Assembly (NCBI GenBank): GCA_036365145.1
Contig: JAEOAD010001942.1
Span: 1,798,001-1,862,000 of the forward strand
Reading direction: 5' to 3'
DNA from: Orientallactaga sibirica
Taxonomy: Eukaryota > Chordata > Mammalia > Rodentia > Dipodidae
Length of the DNA stretch: 64,000 nucleotides
Below, piece by piece: positions 22,429 through 33,840 of the stretch (position 1 is the stretch's first letter; each line of letters starts with the position of its first letter). The notes beneath the pieces are model-generated. The model ran no database searches. It was not told the origin of the DNA and worked only from the letters and a program-made list of their open reading frames with translations. A program made the translations under genes and the position numbers.

Positions 22429-22601
22429 TTTATTTTATTTTATTTTATTTTATTTTTTTGGTTTTTCATGGTAGGGTTTCACTCTGGTCCAGGCTGACCT
22501 GGAATTAACTATGTAGTCTCAGGGTGGCCTCGAACTCAGGGCGATCCTCCTACCTCTGCATCCCAAGTGCTGGAATTAAAGGCATACGCCACCACACCTG
22601 G
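22429..22601 (-). mobile_element. B1-like SINE
   Basis: Reverse copy with a (TTTTA)n lead and perfect duplication CACAAAATTGC at 22418-22428 and 22602-22612. Confidence 0.95.
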
Positions 22602-22819
22602 CACAAAATTGCATTTTTATGAAGTTCCCAGGTGATATCGAAGCTTCTGGTTGGGCCACACTTGGAGACCCATCGGGCTAGCCCACCTATGCCTGTCCTA
22701 GTGTTCCTCCACACGCACTTCTGTAATCCTCAGATAACTGCAGCTCCGAGCAGACTCCTTCCCCAGAGCAACGCCTGCCTGAGAATCAGATACTTGACAT
22801 GGACATTTCAGTTGTAGAA

Positions 22820-23058
22820 ACTCCAGAGATGGCTTAGCAGTTAAGTGCTTGCCTGTGAAGCCTAAGGACCGTGGTTCGAGGCTCTATTCTCCAGAACCCA
22901 CGTAAGCCAGATGCATAAGGGGACGCACACATCTAGAGTTCGTTTGCAGTGGCTGGAGGCCCTGGTTCATCCATTCTCTCTCTCTCTCTTTCTCTCTACC
23001 AGCCTATTTCTGTATCTCTCAAATAAATAAATAAATAATAAAATATTAAAAAAAAAAC
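22820..23058 (+). mobile_element. B2-related SINE type A
   Basis: Forward copy with a slightly shortened head (CTCCAGAGATGGCTTAGC). Confidence 0.9.
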
Positions 23059-23065
23059 TTTTTAG

Positions 23066-23332
23066 GGCTGGAGAGATGGCTTAGCAGTTAAGGCACCTGC
23101 CTCCTAAGTCTAAGAACACTGGTTCCAATCTCCAGCGGTTCCAATCTCCAGGTCCCACGTTTAGCCAGATGCAAAGTGATGCAAGAGTGCAATGCCGCAC
23201 TTGACCACAAGGGGGCGCACACATCTGGATTTCGTTTGCAGCGGCTGAGAGGCTGCTGGCGCGTCTATCTCTATCTGTCTTCCTCTCCCTCTCTCTCTCT
23301 CTCTCTGTGTCTCTCTCCAAAAAAAAAAATTT
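23066..23332 (+). mobile_element. B2-related SINE type B
   Basis: Forward copy, closely similar to the one at 9177, with the CTCF-like motif and a plain A tail. Confidence 0.95.
23205..23218 (+). promoter_or_regulatory. CTCF-motif-like site in SINE type B
   Basis: CCACAAGGGGGCGC, identical to the site at 9317. Confidence 0.45.
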
Positions 23333-23337
23333 AAAAT

Positions 23338-23516
23338 TTGTGTCTGTGTGTGTGCATGTGTGTGTGTGTGTGCATGTGTGTGTGTGTGTAAATGGGTGCA
23401 TATGTATAAGGATGCATGCATAACTTTTCAGAGGTTTTACATGTATACTGGGTATTTAACTCAGGCTGATAGGCTTTACAAGCAAGTGCCTTTAACTGCT
23501 GAGCTATTTTTCCAGG
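23338..23516 (-). mobile_element. B2-related SINE type A, old, with (TG)n
   Basis: A TG/TGCATG repeat replaces the purine tract. The rest is a worn reverse copy ending GCTATTTTTCCAGGC. Confidence 0.75.
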
Positions 23517-23532
23517 CTCCAGAGCTCTTTTC

Positions 23533-23553
23533 TTTTTTTTTTTTAAATTATAT

Positions 23554-23596
<43 letters not shown>

Positions 23597-23795
23597 TCAG
23601 AGAGAAAGAGAGAGAGGGGGAGAGGGAGAGGGAAAGAGAGAGAATGGGCACGACAGGGCCTCTAGCCACTGCAAACGAACTCCAAACACATGTGCCCTCT
23701 TGTGCATCTGGCTAACGTGGGTTTTGGGGAATTGAACCTGGGTCCTTTGGCTTTGCAGGCAAACTCCTTAACTGCTAAGCTATCCCTCCAGCCCT
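23533..23795 (-). mobile_element. B2-related SINE type A
   Basis: Reverse copy with a long (TTTA)n tail. Flanks AGCTCTTTTCT and AGCTCTTCTTT are similar. Confidence 0.9.
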
Positions 23796-23861
23796 GAAGC
23801 TCTTCTTTAGCATCCTTTCTCTCTCTGCTCTCTCTTCTTTCCCTCATTCCTTTGTGTTTGT

Positions 23862-23998
23862 TTTATCTTTTTGAGACAGAATCTCATATAGCTCAGGCTA
23901 TCTTTGAACTATGTAGCCAATTCTGGCCTTGAACTTCTGATCTTCCTGCTTCTACCATCTGAGCGCTAGGATTACAGGTGTGCACTAACATGTTCAGC
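23862..23998 (-). mobile_element. Old B1-like SINE
   Basis: Worn reverse copy (TTTTTGAGACAGAATCTCAT...GGATTACAGGTGTGC). Confidence 0.75.
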
Positions 23999-24006
23999 TC
24001 CAGAAC

Positions 24007-24219
24007 TTATCTATTTATTTGTTTGTTTATTTTGCAAGCAGAAAGAGAGAGAGAGAAGAAAGACAGAATAGACATGCCAGGGCCTCCAACTGCTGTAAAC
24101 AAACTCCAGATGCATGTGCCACCTTGTGCATCTGGCTTTACATGGGCACTGGGAAATCAAACTTGGGTCCTTGGGCTTTGCAGGCAAGTGCCTTAACCAT
24201 TAAGCCATCTTTCCAGCCT
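24007..24219 (-). mobile_element. B2-related SINE type A
   Basis: Reverse copy ending CCATCTTTCCAGCC. Confidence 0.88.
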
Positions 24220-24229
24220 GCAGAAATTT

Positions 24230-24417
24230 TAAAATTATTTATTTGCATGCATGCATGCATGCATGCATATGAGAGAGAAAGAGAGTGTGTATGTCAGAGT
24301 CTGATACTACTGCAATCGAATGCCTGTCTGGCTTTATGTGGGTGGTTGGGGAATTGAACCCAGGCTGACAGGATTTGCAAGCAAGTACCTTTAACCACTG
24401 AGCCATCTCCCCAAGCC
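24230..24417 (-). mobile_element. B2-related SINE type A
   Basis: Reverse copy with a (GCAT)n expansion at about 24246-24268, ending CCATCTCCCCAAGCC. Confidence 0.85.
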
Positions 24418-24442
24418 TCAGAATTATTTTTTCTTAATTTTA

Positions 24443-24619
24443 TTATTATTATTATTAATTTATTTATTTATTTTGGTTTTTCGAGGTAGGGTTTCACTCT
24501 AGTCCAGGCTGACCTGGAATTAACTATGTAGTCTCAGGGTGGCCTCGAACTCTCGGCGATCCTTCTACCTCTGCCTCCCAAGTGGCTGGGATTAAAGGCG
24601 TGCGCCACCATGCCCGGCA
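24443..24619 (-). mobile_element. B1-like SINE
   Basis: Reverse copy with perfect 17-bp duplication ATTTTTTCTTAATTTTA at 24426-24442 and 24620-24636. Confidence 0.95.
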
Positions 24620-24796
24620 ATTTTTTCTTAATTTTAATGTTACACTCTTTGACCCTAGTGGCTGTAAGTGTCCCATTTGATGAAGTCTTCACCTTGCCTT
24701 CAGTAGACTTGGACCCAGGCATGATGCTGAGATGTTGCCTAACCAGCACCGGGACTGTCTTTCCAAATGTCACCTCCTGTGGTCACTCTCTGTTAT

Positions 24797-24880
24797 GAAA
24801 GGCTTTTTTTGTGGTATTGGGGATCAAACCCAGGGCCTTGTATATGCTGCGCAAGCTCTCTACCATGGAGACACTCTTGT
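24797..24880 (-). mobile_element. ID-like fragment
   Basis: GTGGTATTGGGGATCAAACC and the following CCAGGGCCTTG match the reverse of an ID-type tRNA-derived SINE. Confidence 0.55.
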
Positions 24881-25119
24881 TCTGAAACTCCTCTCCTGTA
24901 GTTCTGAGTTTTTCTGGATTTTCACACAGGATAAGTATTCTATTCTATGAGTTTGAATTTGGAAAGGACATGCTGAACAACATGAGATCTTCCAACCCCC
25001 TATAGCCTCTTCACTACTTTTGGGGACCTTCCTACTGGGAACAGCCCCAAGCCAGGGCCCCAAGGGGTCCCCTTCTCTGGCCTGAAGAAGCTCCCATCTC
25101 CATTGACAGTATGACTCTT

Positions 25120-25274
25120 TTTTTTTGTGGGGGGAGGTTTGAGGTAGGGTCTCATTCTAGCTCAAGCTGACTTGGAATTCACTGTGTAATCTCAGGGTGG
25201 CTTCAAACTCTCAGCGACTCTCCTACCTCTTCCTCCAAAGTGCTGGGATTAAAGGCATGTGCCACCATGCCCAG
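25120..25274 (-). mobile_element. B1-like SINE
   Basis: Reverse copy at a reused target. The left flank is TGACAGTATGACTCTT at 25104-25119 and the right flank CTAATATGACACTT. Confidence 0.9.
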
Positions 25275-25288
25275 CTAATATGACACTT

Positions 25289-25337
25289 AAAAAAAACATT
25301 TTTATTTATTCATTTGCAAGCAAAGAGAAACAGAGAG

Positions 25338-25375
<38 letters not shown>

Positions 25376-25532
25376 AAGAGAATGGTCATGCCAGGTCCTA
25401 TAGCCACAGCAAATGAACTCCAGATGTATACATCACTTTGTGCATCTGGTTTTAGGTGAGTACTGGGGAATTGAACCTGGGTTGTTAGGCTCTGCAGACA
25501 AGCTCCTTAACCACTTGACCATCTCTCCAGCC
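25289..25532 (-). mobile_element. B2-related SINE type A
   Basis: Reverse copy with an (AG)n tract at the same target, followed by TGACAATATGACTTTT at 25533-25548. Confidence 0.9.
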
Positions 25533-25544
25533 TGACAATATGAC

Positions 25545-25557
25545 TTTTTTTTTTTTT
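25545..25557 (-). other. Bare poly(T) between two target repeats
   Basis: A run of T lies between TGACAATATGAC and TGACAATATAACTCTT. It looks like an insertion that kept only an A tail. Confidence 0.5.
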
Positions 25558-25587
25558 TGACAATATAACTCTTGAAAGGAGAAATTG

Positions 25588-25770
25588 GACTGGGGATGTG
25601 GCTCAGTTAGTAAAGGATGAGGCCCTGGGCATGGTAGCATACACCTGTAATTCCAGCATTTGCGAGGAAGAAACAGAAGGATCAGATGTTGTAGGTCATC
25701 CTCAGCTACGTAGTGAGCTCAGCACCCTATTGGGATGTATAAGACCCTGTCTAAAAATAATAATAATAAA
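25588..25770 (+). mobile_element. B4-like composite SINE
   Basis: Forward ID-like head (GGGGATGTGGCTCAGTTAGT) then a B1-like part ending AAGACCCTGTCTAAAAATAA. Confidence 0.65.
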
Positions 25771-25794
25771 AGAAGTCTTGGTTTATAGCCAGCA

Positions 25795-26058
25795 AATGCC
25801 ATTTGCATGTTGGTTGTCTCCCAAGCATGTCCTTAACCAAACTTCTGGCCATGCTCCCCCTTCAGAGTTTGGCCCCAGCCTGATGTGCCCACCTGATGTT
25901 GGCAAGGAGGTGATGTCCAGCCTTGGCTCATGCCACGCTTTTTCCTGCCATCATGGACCTTCCCCTACAGACTATCAGCCAAAATAAGAGCTTTCCTCCC
26001 ATCAGCTGCTTTTGGCTGGGCGCTTTGTCCCAGCAATGAGGTGACTAGAACAGGAGAT
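25795..26058 (+). mobile_element. MaLR LTR, 5'-truncated
   Basis: Shares CACCTGATGTTGG...AGGAGGTGATGTCCA and the AGCCAAAATA...GTCCCAGCAA end with the LTR at 54287. Confidence 0.65.
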
Positions 26059-26116
26059 GTATACATTCAGACTATGGCATGTGGCATTTGACTGAATTAT
26101 AAAGAGGGATGTCTTG

Positions 26117-26304
26117 GGCTGGAGAAATGGCTTAGTGGTTAAGACACTTGCCTGTGAAGCCAATGGATCTCGCATGCGTCTGGAGTATGTTTGCAGTGGC
26201 TGGAGGCCCTGGCACATCCATTCTCTCTCTCTCTCTGCCTCTTTCCTTCTCTCACTGTCTCAAATAAATAAATAACTAAAATAAAAATTTTAAAAAATTT
26301 TTAA
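26117..26304 (+). mobile_element. B2-related SINE type A, internally deleted
   Basis: Forward copy missing the middle (the head runs straight into CGCATGCGTCTGGAG). Flanks AAAGAGGGATGTCTTG (26101-26116) and AAAGAGGTATGTCTTG (26305-26320) differ by one base. Confidence 0.92.
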
Positions 26305-26332
26305 AAAGAGGTATGTCTTGATTTAAAGGATT

Positions 26333-26612
26333 AAATTTTTTTTATTATTTTTTATTTATTTTTGGAGAGAGAGACAGAGAGAGATAGACAGGGAGATGGA
26401 GACAGAGATGGGCGCGCCAGCAGTCTCTCAGCTGCTGTGAACGAAATCCAGATGCGTGCGCCCCCTTGTGGGCAAGTGTGGCATTGTCCCTTGCCTCACT
26501 TTGCATCTGGCTAAATGTGGGACCTGGAGATTGGAACCACTGGACATTGGAACCAACGTTCTTAGGCTTAGCAGGCAGGCGCCTTAGCCACTAAGCCATC
26601 TCTCCAGCCCTC
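26333..26612 (-). mobile_element. B2-related SINE type B
   Basis: Reverse copy with perfect duplication GATTTAAAGGATT at 26320-26332 and 26613-26625. It has an internal repeat of the GGAACCACTGGACATT kind, also seen in the copy at 49540. Confidence 0.95.
26458..26471 (-). promoter_or_regulatory. CTCF-motif-like site in SINE type B
   Basis: GCGCCCCCTTGTGG on the plus strand is the complement of CCACAAGGGGGCGC. Confidence 0.45.
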
Positions 26613-26781
26613 GATTTAAAGGATTTTTAAATACCAGAAGTTCAAGATGCTATAGTGATGTTTATAACAAAGGCCTCTCTGCCGCTTGTATTTTCTGAGA
26701 CAGACACCAGTTATTCAAAGTAAATTTCTGTCCTACCTTGGCAGCATAAAAAAGCAAATCTATTATACCCTCTCAGTACAG

Positions 26782-26931
26782 TACTTTTTGTTTGTTTGTT
26801 CACTTGTTCATTTGTTTTCACTCAACAAACTCCAGATATATGTGCTACCTTATGCATCTGGCTTTACATGGGTACTGGGCTCCTTTGGCTTTGCAGACAA
26901 ATGCCTTAACTACTAAGCCATCTCTCCAGCC
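26782..26931 (-). mobile_element. B2-related SINE type A fragment
   Basis: Reverse copy lacking the purine tract, ending CCATCTCTCCAGCC. Confidence 0.8.
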
Positions 26932-27040
26932 TTGTTTTGGTTTTTTGGAGCAGAATCTCACTCTGTAGCTCAGTCTGGCCTGTAACTCACTTTGTGACCC
27001 AGGTTGGCTTCAAACTCCTGGCAAACCTACTGCCTCAGCT
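26932..27040 (-). mobile_element. Old B1-like SINE
   Basis: Worn reverse copy (CTCACTCTGTAGCTCAGTCT). Confidence 0.6.
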
Positions 27041-28045
27041 ATGCATAGTCCTTCATTGAACAAATTAAGCACTACTAAGTGCATCACTGGGGCTTTAACA
27101 GGACCTGTGTATGCATATTGTCCCTGACCCAGGGAACTCATCTATGTGACAGTCTCTTCTCCTGGTCTAGTGGGGACAGGGACAGGGGTTTAGAGGAGGG
27201 ACAGGAGCATTGTCCAGTGCTGGTATCAGAAGAGACTTTCTGGAAATGACAACAGCCCATCCAGGAAGAAGAACCAACAGGTGGAGGTGGTGTGTAAGCT
27301 GTCCCACCAGCCACACTGTTTTCCACTAACCTAGCTCTGGCAAGGCTGGAGCAGGGCCCAGTCAAGATAATCAGGAGGAAGTTAGCCACGGTCCAGTCAA
27401 GGTGGAGGCTCCTGGAGAGCTTGCTAAGAACTAAGTTCTAGGGCTGGAGGAAGGCAGAGAACAGAGGGCAGCGGAGGTCTGTATCCTGAGCAGGCACGCC
27501 TGACTGCCCCATTCCCAATGCCATCTTGCCGTTCATGATCTTGAAGCTTCTCTCCTCTCTCTTGGGGGTTCCTTACCCCTGGGGCATTCCAGATGCTTTT
27601 ACATTTGGGAAGTTAATTGTGCCAGACTCTGAAATAATCCAGTGTGGTCCTGTCTGCTCAGATGTTCCCTGAAACCTTATCCTCTTGATGGTCTCTCTCC
27701 CTCCTCACCTCCCTGTCCCTTCACATCCATTGCCAAACCATGGTGCTTTGTAGAAACATCAGAACCAATTAGCAGGGCTGGTTAGAATGCAGATTGTAGG
27801 CCCCACCCCTCAGAGTTATCCTGTAACTTCCACAGGTCCTGGGCAGGCCATTTTCTCCAAAAAAATTAAATTGTATTTTACCACTATGCTGGGTTAAAGA
27901 CCACAACCAGGCTAGATTATATTCATTTTTTTCTTTCTTATTAAAAAAAAAAGTAAGAGATTACTGTGCTTCCCTAAAACATGGCAGGTGTGTATGTGAC
28001 TCCTCTTACCCCTGACTGCTCAGGTCAGAAGGGACTGGGGAATTC
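27041..28045. other. No recognisable feature
   Basis: About 1 kb free of recognisable repeats. An 83-codon minus-strand frame (27138-27389) and others are short and unsupported. Confidence 0.45.
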
Positions 28046-28300
28046 ACATTTAAATATAATGGCAATGACTATACCTAAAGAAAGAAAGATGGAGATAGTG
28101 AGAGGGAATTTTCATGGTTTATTGTCTATACATATGGAAGTTGTCAATACAAAGTTTGAAAGAAAGAAAGAAAAGATGGAAGGAAAGAAGGAAGAAATCC
28201 TTGCTTCAGAAATAATCACACACATTGAAATAACAAAAGAAAGAAAGAAAGAAAAAAGGAAAAAAGAAAGAAAGAGAGAAAGAAAAACGAGCATAAGACC
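28046..28300 (+). mobile_element. L1 3' end with expanded (AAAG)n tail
   Basis: The 3' UTR end (TATGGAAGTTGTCAATACAA) is followed by about 140 bp of AAAG/GAAA units. Confidence 0.75.
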
Positions 28301-28496
28301 CAGGAGACATCCTAGGGCAGCTGCCTGATTAGTCTTTGACCTCTGCCCATCTCTAGGCAGGATGGGTGCTTGTGTGTGTGGCGCAGTATGCGGCTGGGAG
28401 GAGGCTCCAGGAGGGGAGGTAAAGGTAGACTGGAAGGTGGTTTGAACTAGATACATGCATGGTGATGTCAGAACATGAGCTAGAACAAGATTGTAA

Positions 28497-28655
28497 TTTA
28501 TTATTTATTTAATTAATTATTTTATTTTATTTATTTTTTGAGTCAGGGATTCATTCTAGCCCAGGCTGACTTGGAACATACTCTGTTGCCCAAACTGGTC
28601 TCAAACCTCAGCGATCCTGTTACTTTAGCCATCCAGTGCTGTCACCACACCTGGC
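28497..28655 (-). mobile_element. B1-like SINE
   Basis: Reverse copy flanked by TAGAACAAGATTGTAA and TAGAGCATGATTCTAA, a worn target duplication. Confidence 0.88.
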
Positions 28656-29076
28656 TAGAGCATGATTCTAAACTTGGGGGTGGGGGGTGGGGGTGGGGTA
28701 GGCAGTGCTGTAATGACATCAGTGGGATGCATGGGCACATTACCTGGAGTTAGCCAGGATGTGTGTAACACCCTCAGCCCAAGGCAGCTTCCTGTGCTCA
28801 GGGATAGAATACTGCCCACCCCATAGGCTCCCTGCTCCTGATATTCTGAATCCAGGCTGGACTAGGTAGCTGCTTTTCTGGCTTTAGTAGAGGCCTACCT
28901 ATAGTGGCCGAGATCTAACTGCTGTGGGCAGCCCAGTTTCCACAGGGAAGCACGTTTCTGTATCCACAACAGATTTCTGCGGGACTCTTGACAGCAATCG
29001 AGTGTGTCACTGAGGTTAGCTGCCTTGGTGGTAATTCATTGAATGAGAGGACAGAGCCTTTTGTTGTGACAGTCGG
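28656..29076. other. No recognisable feature
   Basis: Contains a G-rich GGGGTGGGGG stretch at about 28676-28700 and otherwise unique-looking sequence. Confidence 0.45.
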
Positions 29077-29139
29077 GGGTTTAAACTCTTCCAGACAAAG
29101 GAGCCTGTTTGCTGTCCATCACATCAAAACCAGCTCCAG

Positions 29140-29287
29140 GGTTTAAACTCTTCGATTCCCAGGACACGTAAGCCAGATGCACAAGGGGTGCATCATCTAA
29201 ATCCAAGTCTCTGACAAGCAGCTCTCCTCTCTCTCTCTGGCTGTCCATCACAAATAAATAAATAAATAAATAATAAAATATTTAAAA
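29140..29287 (+). mobile_element. Patchwork SINE type A between target repeats
   Basis: Flanked by perfect AAAACCAGCTCCAG at 29126-29139 and 29288-29301. Only parts of a SINE are present (CACGTAAGCCAGATGCAC, a CT run, an AATA tail). They are mixed with pieces matching the left flank: GTTTAAACTCTTC and GCTGTCCATCACA. Confidence 0.75.
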
Positions 29288-29301
29288 AAAACCAGCTCCA
29301 G

Positions 29302-29687
29302 ATGGATTAAAGTTTGTGGAACTCACTCAGTTTCCACAGAGGCCACTGCTACACGTAGGGAAAAGAAAAAGAAAAAGGTTTTGTTAATTCTGAATGAAAG
29401 CAATTACCCTAAATGTTCCTAGCTCTCCTGTCTACCAATCAGAGGAAACAAACTAAGACTTGAGCTAACCATAAAGGCAGAATTTCAAGTTTCATATTTT
29501 CTGCTGGCTCTAAGTATCAACAGTGGTAAGGAGACAGCCCAGCACTGCTCATGGCCGGGGGGGGGGAGTCCCTCTTTAAGGACCTCCACCTGGTGAAGCG
29601 GGATCCTTGACTATGCCACAGAAAAGAATGTCTGGGTGAGTTAGAATGAAGCAAAGATGAGTTTATTAAGTAGAGATAAGAGATAGG
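29302..29687. other. No recognisable feature
   Basis: Unique-looking sequence with a G10 run near 29559. Confidence 0.45.
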
Positions 29688-29915
29688 GCTGGGAATGTAG
29701 CACAGTTGCTAGAGTGCTTGCCTGGCACACATAAAAGCTGGCTAAAATTCCCACACTGCATAATGCTGGGCAGAGTAACCCGTGCCTATATTCCCAGAAC
29801 TCTGCAGGTGGAGGCAGAAGGATCCGGAGTTCAAAGTCCTCCTTGGCTACATAGTGAACTCAAGAGTTCAGGGCAGACTGTACTCCATGAGACGATGTCT
29901 CATGGAAAGAAAAAA
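29688..29915 (+). mobile_element. B4-like composite SINE
   Basis: ID-like head (GGGCTGGGAATGTAGCACAG) followed by a B1-like part (GCTACATAGTGAACTCAAGA). Confidence 0.65.
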
Positions 29916-30101
29916 GAAGAAAGAAAGAAAAGGACACTACACATCTAAGATGTGTATCCTTCTTCAGAGACAGTCTTGTTTGGATGTCTTTACAATGTCT
30001 CTGTGTTTGTGTGTACACATTCATATATATTCTATGGCTTTTTAAGTTATGTTACTCAAAAGACATAATTTCTGACAATAAAAGATTAAATGAAGCTTAA
30101 A

Positions 30102-30330
30102 AAGGGGCTGGAGGGATGGCTTAGTGGTTAAGGCTTTTGCTGGCAAAGCCAAAGGACACAGGTTCAATTCCTCAGGACCCACATTAGCCAGATGCACAAG
30201 GGGGCACATTCATCTGGAGTTCCTTCACAGTGGCTGGAAGCCCTAGTGTGCCCGTTCTCTCTCTCTCTCTCTCTCTTCCTCTGTCAAATAAATAAATAAA
30301 CAGAAATAAAATATGTTTTAAAAATTAAGT
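30102..30330 (+). mobile_element. B2-related SINE type A
   Basis: Forward copy just upstream of the Vps35 retrocopy. Confidence 0.92.
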
Positions 30331-31029
30331 AAAAAATATTAGCTGGTTTACTTATTTCTCTTAGAACATTCTCAGGCACCGCAGAGCATGTGCTGCTTGC
30401 TACAGGCTCTGGGGACTCGCCATGCCTACAACGCAGCATGATGAGCAGGAAAAACTCTGGATGAAGCCATTCCAGCTGTAAAGGTGCAGTCATTCCAGAT
30501 GAAGGGATACCTGGACAAAAACAAGCTGATGGGTGCTCCAAAACATGCTTCCAGACTTCTATGTTATCACCAAAGAGTTGCAATGAACTTGATATGGCTA
30601 TTTCTGATGAATTGCACTGCTTGGAGGTCTGCCTGACAGATGAATTTGCTAAAGGAAAAAAAGTAGCAGGTCTCTATGAATATGAACTTGTGCAGTATGC
30701 TGGAAACATCATTCCAAGGCTTCCAGGAAAGATACTTTGAAAGATTTGATAGAAATGGGCCGAGCTGTGCAGTGTCTATTGAGGGGTATATTTCTTCAAA
30801 ATTATCTTCTTCAATGTACCAGAAACATTTTACCTGAGGAAGGAGAGCCAACAAATGAAGAAACAACTGGTGATATCTGTGATTCCATGGATTTTGTATT
30901 ACTCCACTTCACAGAGGTGAACAAGGTGTGAGTGCGACTGCAGCATCGAGGACAGAAAAAGAGAAACACAAGAACTGAGAATTTTAGTGGGAACAAATTT
31001 GGCGTGCCTTAGTTGAAAAGTGTCAGTGT

Positions 31030-31269
31030 GGGGCTGGAGAGATGGCTTAGCGGTTAAGGCACCTGCCTGCAAAGCCGTTCAAATCTGCAGGTCCCATGTA
31101 GAGCCAGTCGCAAAAGTGACGCAAGCGTGTAATGTTGCACATGCGCACAAGGGGGCGTCTGGAGTTCTCTCACAGTGGCTGAAAAGCCCTGGTGGGCCCA
31201 TTCTCTCTCTACCTCTTCCTCTCTCTCTCTCTCTCTCTGTCTCTCTCAAAAACTAAAAAAAAAAAAAAA
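31030..31269 (+). mobile_element. B2-related SINE type B inside the Vps35 pseudogene
   Basis: Forward copy with flanks GAAAAGTGTCAGTGT (31015-31029) and GAAAAGTGTAAATGT (31270-31284). The CTCF-like site here is altered (GCACAAGGGGGCGT at 31145-31158). Confidence 0.93.
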
Positions 31270-32662
31270 GAAAAGTGTAAATGTAGAACATGACAGATTA
31301 TTTTAACAGGTATTTTGGAGCAAGTTGTGAATTGTACGGATGTTTTGGCTCAAGAAAATACCTCATGGAGTGTATTATTCAGGTTTTTCCTGATGAATTC
31401 CATCTCTAGATTTTGAATCCTTTTCTTAGCGCTTGGGCTGAGTTACATCAACATGTAAATGTGAAAAACATAATTATTGACTTACTTGACAGTTTCGCTT
31501 TCTTTGCTCATCGTGAAGATGGACCTGGTATCCCAGCAGAGATTAAAGTTTTTGACCTATTTTCACACCTGGTGGCTACAGTGATACAGTCTAGACAAGA
31601 CATGCCATCAGAGAACGTTGTCTCTTTACAAGTCTCCCTCATTAATTCTGCCATGAAACGTTACCCTGATTGTGTGGACTATGTTGATAAAGCTCCAGAA
31701 GCAACAGTGGAGACATTCAAAAAGCTTAACCTTGAACATATTGCTATCAGCAGCACAGTTTCAAAGGAGTTTACCAGACTTTTGAAGATACCTGTTGATA
31801 CTTAGAATATTTTAACAGTTTTGAAATTAAAACATTTCCACCCACTCTTTGAGTATTTTGACTATAAGTCCAGAAAGAGCATGAGTTGTTATATGCTCAG
31901 TAATGTTCTGGATTATAACACAGAAATTGTCTCTCAAGACCAGGCAGATTCCATAATGAATTTGGTGTCCACATTGATTCCGCACCAGGCAGACCAACCT
32001 ATGGAAGACCCTGATCCAGAAGACTTCGCTGATGAGCAGAGCCTTGTCGGCCGATTCATTCATCTATGGTCTGATGACCCCGGTCAACAGTACTTGATTT
32101 TGAACACAGAGCGACATTTTGGAGCTTGTGGAAACCAGTGGATTTGGTTCACACTGCCACCTTTGGTATCTGCAGCTTACCAGCTGGCTTTTGAATACCA
32201 AGAGAATTCTAAAGTGGATGACAAGTGGGAAAAGAAATGCCAGGAGATTTTTTTTTCATTTGCTCACCAGATGATCAAAGCTGAGCTGGCTGAGTTATCG
32301 CTGAACTTATTTCTTCAAGGAGCTCTGGCTGCTGGAGAAATTGGATTTGAAAATCATGCAACAGTAGCATATGAATTTCAGTCCCAGGCATTTTCTCTGG
32401 ATGAAGATGAAATCAGTGATTCCAAAGCACAGCTGGTTGCCATCACCTTGATCATTGGTACCTTTGAGTGGATGAAGTGCTTTAGAATCAGGAGCCCCTG
32501 AGGACTCGTGCACTTGCTGCATCAACACTGCTGAAAACCCTGACCAAGTTTGAGCTGTGAGCTTCTGAGCACATTTCTCTGGTCTGGCAGCAACTCCAAC
32601 AAAAACAGGGAGGAACTTCACGGAGACAAAAGGGTCATACAGTGCCTAAAGAAAGCTCTAAA

Positions 32663-32831
32663 GCCGGGCGTGGTGGCGCACACCTTTAATCCCAGCACTC
32701 GGGAGGCAGAGGTAGGAGGATCACCGTGAGTTCAAGGCCACCTTGAGACTACATAGTTAATTCCAGGTCAGCCTGGACCAGAGTGAGACCCTACTTCGAA
32801 AAACCAAAAAAATAAAAATAAAAAAATAAAT
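32663..32831 (+). mobile_element. B1-like SINE inside the Vps35 pseudogene
   Basis: Well-kept forward copy with perfect duplication AAAGCTCTAAA at 32652-32662 and 32832-32842. Confidence 0.95.
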
Positions 32832-33679
32832 AAAGCTCTAAAAATAGCAAATCAGTGCAGGGACCCCTCTTTACAAGTGCAACTTTTTGTAGAGAGTCTG
32901 AACAGATACATCTATTTTTATGAGAAAGAAAACGATGCTGTAACAATCCAGGTTTTGAACCGGATTTTCCAAAAGATTCAAGAAGATCTCCCAAATCTTG
33001 AGTCCAGTGAAGACACAAGAGCAGATCAACAAACATTTTCATAATACACTGGAGCATTTGAGCTTGAGGTGGGAATCACCAGAGTCAGAGGGGCCAATCC
33101 ATGAAGGTCTCGTCCTTTAAAAGAAGAAAATTCACCACACTCCTGTCCACATCCATCTGGAAAGGTTTATTAAAAGGTCTCCCTTCCACGGATGGTGCCT
33201 TTCAGAACTGCTGAGCTAAGCCTCCAGTCCCTTACCTGTGATGTATTTTATACAGCACCCCCAGACACCTTCAAGACCTTAAGATAGTTAGTTATTCACT
33301 GCATGATTGTTTTAAGTCCATCTGTCTGATCACCCCAAGTGCATGACTGATCTGTTTAAGTTTCCTGTGATCTGTGAAAAACAAACAATAAACATTTATC
33401 TTGGCTACTAACGAAGCTCTCTTTCCTTGTTTTATTGCATTGTTAATTCTGTATTTCTTCACTACTGTGGAGTACTAACCCAAAAGTATTTGTTTCTTTG
33501 TGCTATGGTCCCATTTGAGATTAATTTAGAGGAAAAGAATACTGCATGTAAAATTCAGCTTCGGCTTTCCCTGAATGCAAGTTAAGCCTATGTGTAGTAT
33601 TTTCCTTAAGACTAGAATATATTAACACATGTTTGGGAATTTTAAAACACCACAGTCAGAAGCAGAAGCTATATATCTT

Positions 33680-33840
33680 TTTTTTTTTTTTTTTTTTTTT
33701 GGTTTTGCGAGGTAGGGTCTCACTCTGGTCCAGGCTGACCTGGAATTAACTATGTAGTCTCAGGGTGGCCTCGAACTCTCAGCAATCCTACCTCTGCCTC
33801 CCGAGTGCTGGGATTAAAGGCGTGCGCCACCACGCCAGGC
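33680..33840 (-). mobile_element. B1-like SINE in the pseudogene 3' UTR
   Basis: Reverse copy with CTATATATCTT / CTATATCTT at its ends. Confidence 0.93.

Noticed and set aside
22441..22460. TTTTA repeats as a possible origin or terminator
   Set aside because: They are the A tail of a reverse B1 bounded by CACAAAATTGC duplications.
31413..32501. Two long frames that could be taken as a gene
   Set aside because: They are parts of the intronless Vps35 retrocopy, in one frame separated by a stop, with the start region broken.
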